This document shows positions 1 through 8,416 of a stretch of DNA of 36,697 nucleotides, in pieces. The notes below the pieces were generated by a model. The model made no database searches, was not told where the DNA came from, and was given only the letters and a program-made list of their open reading frames with translations. This DNA comes from Clostridium sp. OF09-36 (lineage in GTDB: Bacteria > Bacillota > Clostridia > Lachnospirales > Lachnospiraceae), in contig NZ_QUMD01000032.1 in assembly GCF_003481985.1 (NCBI RefSeq), positions 1 through 36,697 of the forward strand, written 5' to 3'. The position numbers and the translations under genes were made by a program. The stretch's first letter is position 1. Every line of letters begins with the position of its first letter.

Positions 1-112
1 GGAGTCATCTTTTTTCATTAAAGACAGCATAGATTTTAATGGTTGAAAACAAAACAGTTTGAAATCAGGCATGCCGAAAGGGATGTCTGGGAATGAACTG
101 TGTTTATAAAGG

Positions 113-225
113 ATGGGGGCGAAAACACAACCGATTTCGCCCCCATTTGGGCATAAAGCAGGGCTGCCGCCCAGCAAAAAATATTTGCTAGTGCGACAGC
201 CTCTATTAAAGTTAATCAAATTGTT
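113..225 (-). terminator. Double hairpin 3' of spoVAE, with palindromic-element tail (copy 1)
   Basis: Two stem-loops follow the spoVAE stop codon. Bases 113-146 form a perfect 12-bp stem (ATGGGGGCGAAA pairs with TTTCGCCCCCAT). Bases 162-201 form a second, imperfect stem. The 23 bases at 203-225 are identical to 28663-28685, where they flank a related palindrome, so this is a diverged member of that family. A transcription-end role is inferred from position; there is no classical U-tract. Bases 1-112 show no gene I can support. Confidence 0.55.
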
Positions 226-664
226 ATTCTTTCATTTTAGGTTTGAAGATCAGCGCCCCCAGATACCCAAACACCAGCGCTGCTGCGATTCCGGCGGAGG
301 CAGCTGTGAGGCCGCCTTTGAAGATTCCAATGCAGCCTTCCTCTCCGATTGCCTTTGCGACCCCCTTCCACAGCGTATTGCCAAATCCAAGGAGCGGTAC
401 ACCTGCTCCGGCTCCGGCCCATTCCAAAAACGGTTCATAAAGTCCAAGCCATCCTAAAATGGTGCCGCTTACAACCAGAAACACCATCACCCGGCCCGGC
501 ATCAGCTTCGTCCGGTCAAGCAGGATCTGCACAAGGGCACAGATCACGCCTCCCACAAGAAAGGCCCGGATCAGTTCCATTACCACACTGCCAGATGCAC
601 TGCCCATACTGCTACCTGCAACATCAGCCAGCATGCTGATCATATGATTGATATCATTGTTCAT
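224..664 (-). CDS. spoVAE: Stage V sporulation protein AE (SpoVAE)
   Basis: Hydrophobic protein of 146 aa, a subunit of the SpoVA membrane channel that moves Ca-dipicolinate into the forming spore and releases it at germination. Several membrane segments are visible (around residues 28-50, 55-75 and 110-140), with the conserved glycine-rich stretch GVPLLGFGNTLWKG typical of SpoVAE/AEb. I chose the ATG at 664 because a GGAGGG ribosome site precedes it and it overlaps the end of spoVAD (stop at 672), implying translational coupling. Family members are often near 118 aa; an internal ATG at 580 would give that length but lacks a clear ribosome site. It is the last gene of the spoVAD-spoVAE pair and ends at the double hairpin at 113-201. 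Confidence 0.88.
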   Translation of the reverse strand: MNNDINHMISMLADVAGSSMGSASGSVVMELIRAFLVGGVICALVQILLDRTKLMPGRVMVFLVVSGTILGWLGLYEPFLEWAGAGAGVPLLGFGNTLWKGVAKAIGEEGCIGIFKGGLTAASAGIAAALVFGYLGALIFKPKMKE

Positions 665-671
665 CGTATCG

Positions 672-1702
672 TTATCCCTCCATCCGTTCCAGCACAACTG
701 CGTGGGCAATTCCCGGAATGCTCTGTCCTTCATTATAGCTTACGGTGGAAAGCAGTGCCCCGGTCGGCACAAACAAAACCCGTTTCCATTCCCCACGCTT
801 CAGCTTTGGAAGAATCTTTGCACACAGCGTTACCGCCGCGCAGCCGCATCCACTTCCACCTGCGTGTACGTCCTGCCAACCCCTGTCATAAATTTCAAGA
901 CCGCAATCCATATGGCGTCCCGCAAGCTCCTGGCCGCTGCTCTTCATAAAATCGAGAAGTACCTTTTGCCCGACTGCCCCAGATCCCCGGTGATAATCCT
1001 GTCATAATAGGAAACATCCACACCAAAATCCTCCAGATTCTGACAGATGGTGTTCCAGGCCGCCGGGGCCATGGCGGCGCCCATATTCATGGAATCCTTC
1101 GTTCCCATATCCACCATTTTCCCGGTTGTGATCCCGGTTACCGCAATACGTGGCGCTGGCAGGTTTCCGGCTTTTTCCCCACGTTCCAATACTACCGCCC
1201 CACAGCCGGTCACTGTCCACGATGCGCTCTGTGCCCTCTGGTTTCCATATCCAAGCGGAAAACGGAACTGTTTTTCTGCTGTCGCAAAGTGGCTGGATGC
1301 CATTGCAAGGACCCGGTCTGCATGTCCCGCATCCACACACATCGCCCCAAGTCCCATGGCTTCTCCCATCGTAGAACAGGCCCCGTAAAGCCCAAACAGC
1401 GGAATTTCCAGATCCACCGTCCCAAAAGAAGTCGCGATCAGCTGCCCCAGCAGATCCCCCGCAAAGAGATAGCGCACCTCTCTCCGGTGAATATTTCCCT
1501 TCTCCAGCGCCAGATCTGCCGCCTGCTTCTGCATGGCACTCTCTGCCTGTTCCCAGTTTTCCATTCCAAACATCTCATCCTGCTCGGTGACATCAATCCC
1601 GCCCGATAGCGGCCCCTGCCCTTCCTTCTTTCCCGTGACCGAAGCCCAGGATGCCACAAAAGCAGGATGCTCAAAACGCAAGCTTGCTTTTCCCACCTGC
1701 AT
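672..1702 (-). CDS. spoVAD: Stage V sporulation protein AD (SpoVAD), one apparent frameshift
   Basis: SpoVAD is a thiolase-fold protein of the SpoVA complex that binds dipicolinic acid. The N-terminal 252 residues (1702 to about 980) and C-terminal 91 residues (947 to 672) lie in different frames. Adding one G to the G-run corresponding to 977-980 joins them as GDLGAVGQKVLLDFMKSSG and gives 343 aa, close to the usual 338. Thiolase-like features include GACSTMGEAMGLG and TGCGAVVLERG, and the C-terminal HAGGSGCGCAA. The ATG at 1702 has an AAAGGAG site; upstream in-frame ATGs lack one. That ribosome site lies in a hairpin (1705-1763). spoVAC, normally just upstream, is about 14 kb away. I regard the frameshift as a sequencing error. 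Confidence 0.88.
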
Positions 1703-1704
1703 AA

Positions 1705-1763
1705 AAAAACTCCTTTCCTGCGCCATTCATTCTGAACATAGTATGCGCAAAAAAGGAGTTTTT
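1705..1763 (-). promoter_or_regulatory. Hairpin sequestering the spoVAD ribosome-binding site
   Basis: Bases 1705-1716 (AAAAACTCCTTT) are exactly complementary to 1752-1763, and GCGC at 1720-1723 pairs with GCGC at 1745-1748. In the minus-strand transcript the 3' arm carries the AAAGGAG ribosome site just before the spoVAD ATG at 1702. The stem would hide the ribosome site, so it could gate spoVAD translation. The pairing is seen directly; the regulatory role is inference. Confidence 0.5.
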
Positions 1764-1785
1764 ATTTTAAATTTCTATATATTAT

Positions 1786-1864
1786 ATAACTATTGTAGAT
1801 TTTAATAGGCCCGTATGAGCTGCCGAAAGGCAGCTCATACGAGCCTTGTCACATATTTTAATTG
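1786..1864. repeat. Palindromic element, copy 2
   Basis: An 18-bp stem with one mismatch (1807-1824 with 1829-1846) is closed by a GAAA loop. It is flanked by conserved TGTCA and CTATTAAA-type sequences shared with the elements near 6247 and 28625. It starts right at the esterase stop codon and probably serves as that operon's transcription end. Confidence 0.65.
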
Positions 1865-2760
1865 TTTGCAGAAAGAATCTGGCGGATGATCAGTTCCTGT
1901 GCTTCTTTCCATTCATCGCTCATTCTTACGGTAAATCCATGATGGCTCTCCCGGAATCTGCGCATTGTCACGGTAACACCGGCCTCAACCAGTTTTCTTC
2001 CGTACTCTTCATTCGCAAGACAGAACGGACAATTCTGCGCATTGACAATCAGCGTTTCCGGCTGATTCTCCATCATGTCCGCAGTCGCGAATACCGGTGA
2101 TACAAATGGCTGTTTTAAGAGTTCTTCGTCTCCATCCGCATAAAGCATGGAAAACGCCTGGGAGCGGTCTGACTTTCCGCTTGTATCGGTCATTGGCATA
2201 TAGTTGTCATTTGCTGCATAGTCGAGCACCTGTAAGCATACTTTAAAATCCTTTGTCTGTGCGGCTTTCAGGGAGATTGCTGCTACCAGACAACCACCTG
2301 CGCTGTGTCCACCAATGGAAACCTTTTTCGGATCAGCCCCCCAGGATTCACACTGTTCAAATACCCACTTTACAACGCGGTAAGACTGTTCAAACGCAAC
2401 CGGATAAGCATGATCTAAAGAGCTTGCGTAATCAATATCTACAACAATTCCATGAATCCGCGCAGCCAAGTGTTCACAATACAGATCATCATCCCCGTCC
2501 TGAAGGAAAATGAATCCGCCGCCATGCATGTTGACATGAACCGGGCATCCGTTTTTCCGGTCTTTTGCCATTGTGATATAACATTTTACCGGAACACCCA
2601 CAGATGGAACTTCAACCACAACTTCTTTGCGTTCCGTATACTGTTTCCACTGTTTATAATCTTCCGGAATTACACGGCCTTCACGTCCCGTTTTTTTTCT
2701 TCCTCCGGTTCTGTCGAGAACTGCCAGCCATTTTTCTCTCTCTTCTTTTGTTAATGCCAT
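1858..2760 (-). CDS. Alpha/beta hydrolase (esterase/lipase, hormone-sensitive-lipase type)
   Basis: Predicted cytoplasmic carboxylesterase of 300 aa; there is no signal peptide. The HGGG oxyanion motif lies around residues 79-82, the nucleophile elbow GHSAGG around 151-156 and the catalytic histidine in HHGF near residue 273. This order and length fit the Abhydrolase_3/HSL family. The ATG at 2760 has a strong AAGGAGGAA site. It lies 24 bp downstream of the SLC13-like permease on the same strand, so the pair is probably one operon: the permease could import an organic anion or ester and the enzyme cleave it. The substrate cannot be told from sequence. Confidence 0.85.
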   Translation of the reverse strand: MALTKEEREKWLAVLDRTGGRKKTGREGRVIPEDYKQWKQYTERKEVVVEVPSVGVPVKCYITMAKDRKNGCPVHVNMHGGGFIFLQDGDDDLYCEHLAARIHGIVVDIDYASSLDHAYPVAFEQSYRVVKWVFEQCESWGADPKKVSIGGHSAGGCLVAAISLKAAQTKDFKVCLQVLDYAANDNYMPMTDTSGKSDRSQAFSMLYADGDEELLKQPFVSPVFATADMMENQPETLIVNAQNCPFCLANEEYGRKLVEAGVTVTMRRFRESHHGFTVRMSDEWKEAQELIIRQILSANN

Positions 2761-2784
2761 CTTTCTCTTCCTCCTTTTATTTGC

Positions 2785-4083
2785 TTAACCATATACCGGG
2801 AAAAACAGATTTGTACTGAAAATCAATGTTGCAACAGCAATAATCAGATATGGAATGTTAAATTTCAACAGCTTAATCGGATCGTATTTACCAATTGCAT
2901 AAACCATGGTTCCGGCAGCGCAGCCAGTTGGAAAAGCAAGCGCAAACCAGGAAGCAACATTTACAACCAGCACTACCGCCCTCGGATCCATACCACCAGC
3001 CAATGCAGTACTTGCCGCGATCGGAGTTAATACTGCCATGCTTCCGGTGTTGGATAAAAATGTTGTCATAACTACGGTTGTTATTCCAAAAACAGTTAAA
3101 ACCTTAAGACCACTTGGGTTTTCCCCAAGAATTTTCAATACAAAATTTCCAATTGCTTCTCCTGCACCAGAAGAGCTAAGGGCCGAAGACATAGCCAGCA
3201 TGCCGGCAATCATCCATACCATATCGCTTGTCATGATTTCTACAACTTCTTCGCGTTTCATCGTCTTTGTATAGATGATCAGCAGCACACCTACAACAGA
3301 AATCATATATGCCTGATTTCCAAGTAAATCTGAAAAAAGGAATCCAATCACTACCGCAAAAAATACTGCAAATACAATAAATTCCTGAAATCCAGAAATT
3401 GATGTTTCTTCTTTCTGTGCGCTCTGGTTTGTTTTTACCGCCGAACTGTCCAACGTAGTTTTCGGTAAAAGTCTCCACGCAAATAAAGAATACACTGTTA
3501 AGGCCAATGCCGGAATGATAGCTACTTTTGTCATATCAAACATGCCAAGTGTCTGTGCCGGGTCTGTCACCATACCTTCATAGTAAGCGTTGGCCTGCAT
3601 CGGCAATGCGGCACCCATTCCAACAGGGAACCGTCCGGTCCATGCACAAAGCATTGCAACAATCAGATACAGCATTCTGGACGAACACACCTCTCCATCA
3701 TCATCCAGAGTCTGAACAAAAACAAACATGATCGTGAGAACTGCAACCTGTCCCATAACCTGACACAACAGTATCGTAAATCCGAACATGGCCAGCATCA
3801 GGATCAATCCGCTTTTTCCTTTCAGGTGGTTGATTCCTGCTTTTATTTTTCTGGTCACACTTGTCTTTCCAATTGCGTTTCCTACTACCATTACCGTTGC
3901 AACAAGAATGGTATTTTTATTGATGATGCCAGAAAACGCCGTCGTGAAATCCAGCACTCCGGTAAGTACCAGAATTGCAACGCAGGTCATGGCAGTTACG
4001 CCATACGTAGCTTTTTGCAGTAAAAACATGATGATCATAAAGATCAGCACGCCAACAACAATATACAGATTCATATTCTCCAT
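2785..4083 (-). CDS. SLC13/DASS-type anion permease
   Basis: Polytopic membrane protein of 432 aa with about 10-12 hydrophobic segments. It belongs to the ion-transporter superfamily that includes divalent-anion/Na+ symporters (SLC13, CitT-like). The segment SNTGSMAVLTPIA around residue 350 matches the conserved SNT motif of DASS carriers, and a shorter related segment occurs in the first half. Likely substrates are di- or tricarboxylates or sulfate, but this is not determinable here. The ATG at 4083 follows a GGAGGGAG ribosome site. It is the first gene of the permease-esterase pair, divergent from the lysR pair, with a candidate promoter at 4213-4241. Confidence 0.78.
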   Translation of the reverse strand: MENMNLYIVVGVLIFMIIMFLLQKATYGVTAMTCVAILVLTGVLDFTTAFSGIINKNTILVATVMVVGNAIGKTSVTRKIKAGINHLKGKSGLILMLAMFGFTILLCQVMGQVAVLTIMFVFVQTLDDDGEVCSSRMLYLIVAMLCAWTGRFPVGMGAALPMQANAYYEGMVTDPAQTLGMFDMTKVAIIPALALTVYSLFAWRLLPKTTLDSSAVKTNQSAQKEETSISGFQEFIVFAVFFAVVIGFLFSDLLGNQAYMISVVGVLLIIYTKTMKREEVVEIMTSDMVWMIAGMLAMSSALSSSGAGEAIGNFVLKILGENPSGLKVLTVFGITTVVMTTFLSNTGSMAVLTPIAASTALAGGMDPRAVVLVVNVASWFALAFPTGCAAGTMVYAIGKYDPIKLLKFNIPYLIIAVATLIFSTNLFFPVYG

Positions 4084-4212
4084 CGTATCTCTCCCTCCAA
4101 TATTTTCCTTTGTAATTTTTCACCACATTCACACTCTTATTTCATTTATCTGCAGATATCAAATTCCTCCTTCGCATTATTATCATGTGGTGTAAGCAGG
4201 AACTTTAGTTTT

Positions 4213-4241
4213 ATTTTATGCTTCCAACTGACGATTGACAA
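4213..4241 (-). promoter_or_regulatory. Candidate promoter of the permease-esterase operon
   Basis: On the minus strand the -35 TTGTCA (4236-4241) is separated by 17 bases from a -10 TAAAAT (4213-4218). The -35 lies inside a palindrome and overlaps the -35 of the divergent lysR promoter. Start sites are not known. Confidence 0.6.
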
Positions 4242-4244
4242 TCG
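4232..4244. promoter_or_regulatory. Putative LysR operator palindrome
   Basis: CGATTGACAATCG is a perfect 6-1-6 inverted repeat covering both divergent -35 boxes. LysR regulators typically bind such dyads between their own gene and the divergent target. Which of the two adjacent LysR proteins binds is unknown. Confidence 0.5.
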
Positions 4245-4261
4245 CACGAAGCTTATATAAA
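4235..4261 (+). promoter_or_regulatory. Candidate promoter of the lysR pair
   Basis: TTGACA (4235-4240) is followed after 15 bases by TATAAA (4256-4261), or after 17 by TAAACT. Both lie just upstream of the first lysR ribosome site (AAAAGGAG). Confidence 0.5.
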
Positions 4262-4293
4262 CTATGTATAAAAGTTATGGAAAAGGAGTCTTT

Positions 4294-5283
4294 ATGAAAT
4301 TAGAGCAACTGCCTTATATTTTAGAAATCGCTTCCTGTCAGAATCTTTCCGGTGCCGCCCAAAAACTTGGAATCTCTCAGCCCGCGCTGAGTAAATATCT
4401 TTCCAATCTGGAAGGAGAACTTGGTATGGAATTATTCCAGCGCTACCGGAAAAAGCTATATCCTACCCCTGCTGGTTTTCTTTACCTTGATATGGCACGG
4501 CGTATGCAGGAAATTCAGGAAAAAACCCTCAGCTCCATGAACCTTTTGCACACTGCCCAGACAGAGTATCTCTCCATTGGTATTTCTCCGCATCGTGGTG
4601 CCGCTGAAATAGCAAAATTGTATCCACTTTTTATCCATCAGTTTCCGCAAATCAGACTGTCTATTCAGGAAGGTTATACAAACCAGCTTCGGGAATACCT
4701 GAAAAACCGGCAAGTATCCCTGATTGTCAGCACCGCCCTGAAAAATGACCGCGATCATTTCTTATTTGCCCCCATCCATCACGAAGAGCTTTTGCTCGCA
4801 GTTCCGCCATATCACCGCATGGCCGGGAAAGCTTCCGCAAATCCTGATTTCCCCGCAACTGCCAGCCTGAACCAATTTGCAGATTCCCCATTCATCATGA
4901 TGACACCTGACACTTCGATTGGTCAGGTATGTGCCGAACAATTTGCCCGCTGTGATTTTTCGCCTATGATTGCATATCAGACATCCAATGTTACCATACT
5001 TTCCACTTTGATCCGTTCCGGACTCGGTATCGGAATGCTTCCAAGGCTTTACGCAGCACAATGCACGGATCTGTATTTCTTCCGGATTCATTCTTCCTTC
5101 CGGATCACATCCGGAATTCTCTGGAATTCCAATCACCGTTTAAGTTTTCCAGAGCGCTATCTCATCTATCTTCTTACAGAACAGTTGTCTGTAAATCCGT
5201 TATATCAGATGGAATGTGATCCCCTGATTGAAAAATTCCATGAAGAATTTATGAATCAAGCAGATAGAAAAGACAAGGACTGA
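4294..5283 (+). CDS. LysR-family transcriptional regulator 1
   Basis: Regulator of 329 aa with an N-terminal winged helix-turn-helix (residues about 1-60; NLSGAAQKLGISQPALSKYLSNLE is the recognition region) and a C-terminal periplasmic-binding-like effector domain. I chose the ATG at 4294 because AAAAGGAG lies 5 bases upstream; the in-frame ATG at 4264 overlaps the -10 region. It is divergent from the permease-esterase operon, which it probably controls together with itself. It is followed 6 bp downstream by a second lysR gene, an uncommon tandem arrangement. The effector is unknown, perhaps the permease substrate. Confidence 0.88.
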   Translation: MKLEQLPYILEIASCQNLSGAAQKLGISQPALSKYLSNLEGELGMELFQRYRKKLYPTPAGFLYLDMARRMQEIQEKTLSSMNLLHTAQTEYLSIGISPHRGAAEIAKLYPLFIHQFPQIRLSIQEGYTNQLREYLKNRQVSLIVSTALKNDRDHFLFAPIHHEELLLAVPPYHRMAGKASANPDFPATASLNQFADSPFIMMTPDTSIGQVCAEQFARCDFSPMIAYQTSNVTILSTLIRSGLGIGMLPRLYAAQCTDLYFFRIHSSFRITSGILWNSNHRLSFPERYLIYLLTEQLSVNPLYQMECDPLIEKFHEEFMNQADRKDKD

Positions 5284-5289
5284 TTTGAA

Positions 5290-6201
5290 ATGGATATAAA
5301 ACAATTAGAATATTTGATTGACATTGCAGAATTAAAAAGTGTAACCCGGGCTGCGGAAAAAAATTTCATGTCGCAGTCTACACTTTCCAGAGAAGTAAAG
5401 ATTTTAGAAAAGCGAATTGGTGTGAACCTGTTTGTCTGGGATAACCGGGAAATGCGCCTGACAGAGGAAGGGATTCTTTATCTAAACGGAGCGCGTGAGC
5501 TTCTGCAGGAATATAAAAAAGGAATGCAAGCACTGGAACGACTGAAAGCAAAACAGCATCAGGTCATCCATCTGATCTTATCTCCAAAAGTACAGTATTT
5601 TTTCCGCTCCCATATTCAGCCCGAATTTGTCAGACAATTTCCACACACCTCATTGGAAGTTACGGTCGGATCTGTTTCTATGGCTGAAGAATATCTGGAA
5701 CATGGATTCGCTGATCTCGCAATTACAGCTACCCACACACCAGAAAAGTTCCAATCAGAAGCAATCCTTCTTCATCGGGAAGCTTATTTTCTGGCACTTC
5801 CAGAAAGCCATCCTGCTGTTTCTGCTATCCGAAATCAAACATTTTCGTTCACTATGCTCGATCAGACCCCTTTTCTGCTGACCAAAGGAAACAATGTTTT
5901 TCGGAAAATGGAACAGGACGCTCTTTCCTGCAATCATTTTTTCCCTTCAATCACCTACGAGGTTGAAACACTTCATACCATTCGAAAAATGATATCAGAA
6001 GGATTAGGTGTTGGATTTCTCCCGGAAGATCTGACCAAAGACGAGCAGTTAAACCTTTGCTTTTTTCCGTTAAAACCTGCTATGCATGTCAGCACAATAC
6101 TTCTGCTTCCACGTACCGGCATTCACAAAAACAGTACACTAGCACTCAGGCAATTGATTTTACAAAAATTCCTGTATTTTGGGAAATTCAATCAGCAATA
6201 A
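5290..6201 (+). CDS. LysR-family transcriptional regulator 2
   Basis: Regulator of 303 aa with the N-terminal LysR helix-turn-helix (SVTRAAEKNFMSQSTLSREVKILE, residues about 17-40) and an effector-binding domain from about residue 90. It starts 6 bp after the stop of the first lysR with only a weak ribosome site, so it is probably co-transcribed and translationally coupled. The two proteins are clearly diverged, so this is not a recent duplication. It converges on the TRAP permease gene; the palindromic element at 6247-6285 separates them. Which promoter it regulates is unknown. Confidence 0.88.
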   Translation: MDIKQLEYLIDIAELKSVTRAAEKNFMSQSTLSREVKILEKRIGVNLFVWDNREMRLTEEGILYLNGARELLQEYKKGMQALERLKAKQHQVIHLILSPKVQYFFRSHIQPEFVRQFPHTSLEVTVGSVSMAEEYLEHGFADLAITATHTPEKFQSEAILLHREAYFLALPESHPAVSAIRNQTFSFTMLDQTPFLLTKGNNVFRKMEQDALSCNHFFPSITYEVETLHTIRKMISEGLGVGFLPEDLTKDEQLNLCFFPLKPAMHVSTILLLPRTGIHKNSTLALRQLILQKFLYFGKFNQQ

Positions 6202-6239
6202 TCCTGTATACTGCCCAATTACAGAATAAAAATATTGAT

Positions 6240-6305
6240 AACTTAAAGGGCCGTGTGAGTTGCCTTTCTCAGCTCACGCGACCCTTGTCATATTTTAAAT
6301 TGTGA
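6240..6305. repeat. Palindromic element, copy 3 (convergent terminator)
   Basis: A stem of about 16 bp (6247-6262 with 6270-6285, a few mismatches) is flanked by the TGTCATATTTTAAATTG-type arm shared with copies 2 and 4. It sits between the convergent ends of lysR 2 and the TRAP permease, suiting a bidirectional terminator. Confidence 0.65.
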
Positions 6306-6308
6306 ATT

Positions 6309-8285
6309 TTACGCAGCCAGCGCTTCCTTCTCTCTCTTCGCTGCCTGATATCCCAGTACGCACACAGCGCCTACGAGAACCAGTCCGATGAGGTCAGTCA
6401 GGCTGCCCGGTACTAAAAGGGTAAGTCCTCCAACGATGCAGAGGATTCTCTCCCACCACTTCATGTTGCGGAATACGAATCCGCTTAAACCGGCTGCCAC
6501 ACCGAAGATACCGATGAGGCTGGTGATGGTGATCATAACAACCTCCGGGATGGTGGTGTTGATGAACAGCATTGCCGGGTTCATGGCGATGATGTACGGT
6601 ACGATAAATGCTGCGATGGCAAGACGGCTTGCATTGAATGCGGTCTTCATCGGTCCGGCCTTTGCGATGGCGGCGCCTGCGTAGGCGGCCAATGCAACCG
6701 GCGGGGTGATATCTGCAACGATACCAAAGTAGAATACGAAAAAGTGTGCTGCAAGCATCTCAACGCCGATTTCCGGGCTCATGAGGATCGGGGCACAGGT
6801 TGCTGCCATGATGCAGTAGGTTGCGGTGGTCGGAACGCCCATACCAAGAACGATACAGCAAAGCATGGTCAGAAGCAGTGCTACGATCATGACACCGCCG
6901 GATGCGGATACAATGGCACGCAGGAGCTTGGATGCAAGACCGGTAGAAGTGATGCAGCCCGCTACGATACCAGCCATGGTACATGCAGATGCTACGGTGA
7001 TGGTTCCCTTGCCGCCTGCCTCCAGCGCATCGATGATCTTGCTTACGTTGATGCGGTTATCGGAGTTGAACAGGCCTACAACGATGGTTACCAGGATTGC
7101 GATTGCTGCGGAGCTCTGCATGGTACGGGTACCATTGGATACCAGAACGACCAGAACTACAAGCGGAGCCAGCAGATAAATCTTGCGGATCAGATAGCTG
7201 AATTTCGGAAGGCTTTCTTTGTCAAGTCCCTTTAAGCCAAGCTTCTTTGCTTCCAGATGTACGGCAATGTAAATGCCTGCAAAGTACAGGATTGCCGGAA
7301 GGATTGCTAAAACTGCAATGCGGGAGTACGGAACACCGGTGTACTCTGCCATAAGGAATGCGGCTGCGCCCATGATCGGCGGCATGATCTGTCCGCCGGT
7401 GGATGCTGCTGCCTCAACAGCGCCTGCAAAATCCGGTTTGTAGCCGGTCTTGATCATCATCGGGATGGTGACGGAACCGGTGGTTACAGTGTTTCCTACG
7501 GAAGAACCGGAAACCATACCGCACAGTGCGGAAGAAATAACGGCTACCTTCGCCGGGCCGCCGCAGGAGGAACCTGCCACGCAGTTTGCAAGGTCAATGA
7601 AGAATGCGGAAATACTGGTCCGCTCCAGAAAAGCACCAAAGATAATGAATACCACAATGTATTTCTGACATACATTGATCGGAGTGTTCATAACACCGTT
7701 TGTGGTGTAGAACAGATCGTAAACAACCTTACCAAAACGGACATTTGCAAAGGTGTAGATCAGCAGTGCACCGACTACAAACAGGATCGGCAGACCGACA
7801 CACCGACGGCAAAGCTCAACCAGAACAAGAATGGCAACGATGGCCAGAGCCAGCATAAACGGGTCTTTGGAAATGACACTGTAGCTGGTTAACAGGATTT
7901 TCTGTGCGTTTGCTGCAAAGTAAAGAAATGGACCTGCGCCTGCGACCATCAGTACAACATCGTACCACGGAATGTAGTTTACACGGACGTGCCCTTTTTT
8001 GACCGGATAGTTTAAAAATCCGATGATAATGATCATAGCCAGAAACAGTGTCAGGCGAACCTCCGGAAGACTCTTATCTACCAGGGTCAGGTAAATGCAG
8101 AACAGGGAAAATGCTGCCATCAGGAAACGGATCACGGCTTTCGGCTTTCCTTCCCATACACGGACGTTCGATTCCCTATCATATTTTTTCATCACCGCAT
8201 CGACATCCTCTGCGGTTCCGGTTAAACCGTCAGCTGCCGGGGCACTGTCCACAGCGGCTGTATGTTTTTTGTTCAGAAAGCTCAT
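6309..8285 (-). CDS. TRAP transporter fused permease (TAXI type)
   Basis: Membrane protein of 658 aa containing both TRAP membrane parts: an N-terminal 4-TM DctQ-like section and a DctM-like section of about 12 TM segments (TRAP 4TM/12TM fusion). Family signatures include the glycine- and proline-rich GMVSGSSVGNTVTTGSVTIP and ASTGGQIMPPIMGAAAF, and the second-half GMGVPTTATYC. It forms a Na+-driven importer with the TAXI lipoprotein encoded just upstream (8417-9448). The ATG at 8285 follows an AGGAAGGGG site. TAXI systems import organic acids such as glutamate or 2-oxoglutarate; the substrate here is unknown. The 131-bp gap to the binding-protein gene contains hairpins. Confidence 0.93.
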   Translation of the reverse strand: MSFLNKKHTAAVDSAPAADGLTGTAEDVDAVMKKYDRESNVRVWEGKPKAVIRFLMAAFSLFCIYLTLVDKSLPEVRLTLFLAMIIIIGFLNYPVKKGHVRVNYIPWYDVVLMVAGAGPFLYFAANAQKILLTSYSVISKDPFMLALAIVAILVLVELCRRCVGLPILFVVGALLIYTFANVRFGKVVYDLFYTTNGVMNTPINVCQKYIVVFIIFGAFLERTSISAFFIDLANCVAGSSCGGPAKVAVISSALCGMVSGSSVGNTVTTGSVTIPMMIKTGYKPDFAGAVEAAASTGGQIMPPIMGAAAFLMAEYTGVPYSRIAVLAILPAILYFAGIYIAVHLEAKKLGLKGLDKESLPKFSYLIRKIYLLAPLVVLVVLVSNGTRTMQSSAAIAILVTIVVGLFNSDNRINVSKIIDALEAGGKGTITVASACTMAGIVAGCITSTGLASKLLRAIVSASGGVMIVALLLTMLCCIVLGMGVPTTATYCIMAATCAPILMSPEIGVEMLAAHFFVFYFGIVADITPPVALAAYAGAAIAKAGPMKTAFNASRLAIAAFIVPYIIAMNPAMLFINTTIPEVVMITITSLIGIFGVAAGLSGFVFRNMKWWERILCIVGGLTLLVPGSLTDLIGLVLVGAVCVLGYQAAKREKEALAA

Positions 8286-8311
8286 AGTCGAATCCCCTTC
8301 CTATTCTTATT

Positions 8312-8395
8312 CAGGCGCTTCCTGGATTCGGAAACGCCTGATCATCCTCATTTTGGATCAGTCTCACCTGGCCCTGCATGAAATGCGCCAGCCAG
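8312..8395 (-). promoter_or_regulatory. Intercistronic hairpins between TAXI lipoprotein and permease genes
   Basis: CAGGCG (8312-8317) pairs with CGCCTG (8335-8340), with inner TTCC/GGAA pairing. A second stem (CTGGC/GCCAG, around 8368-8395) follows. There is no U-tract. Such structures commonly stabilise the upstream message or attenuate, which would yield more binding protein than permease; that role is inferred. Confidence 0.4.
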
Positions 8396-8416
8396 ATGAT
8401 ACTTTTCCACTGCTTC

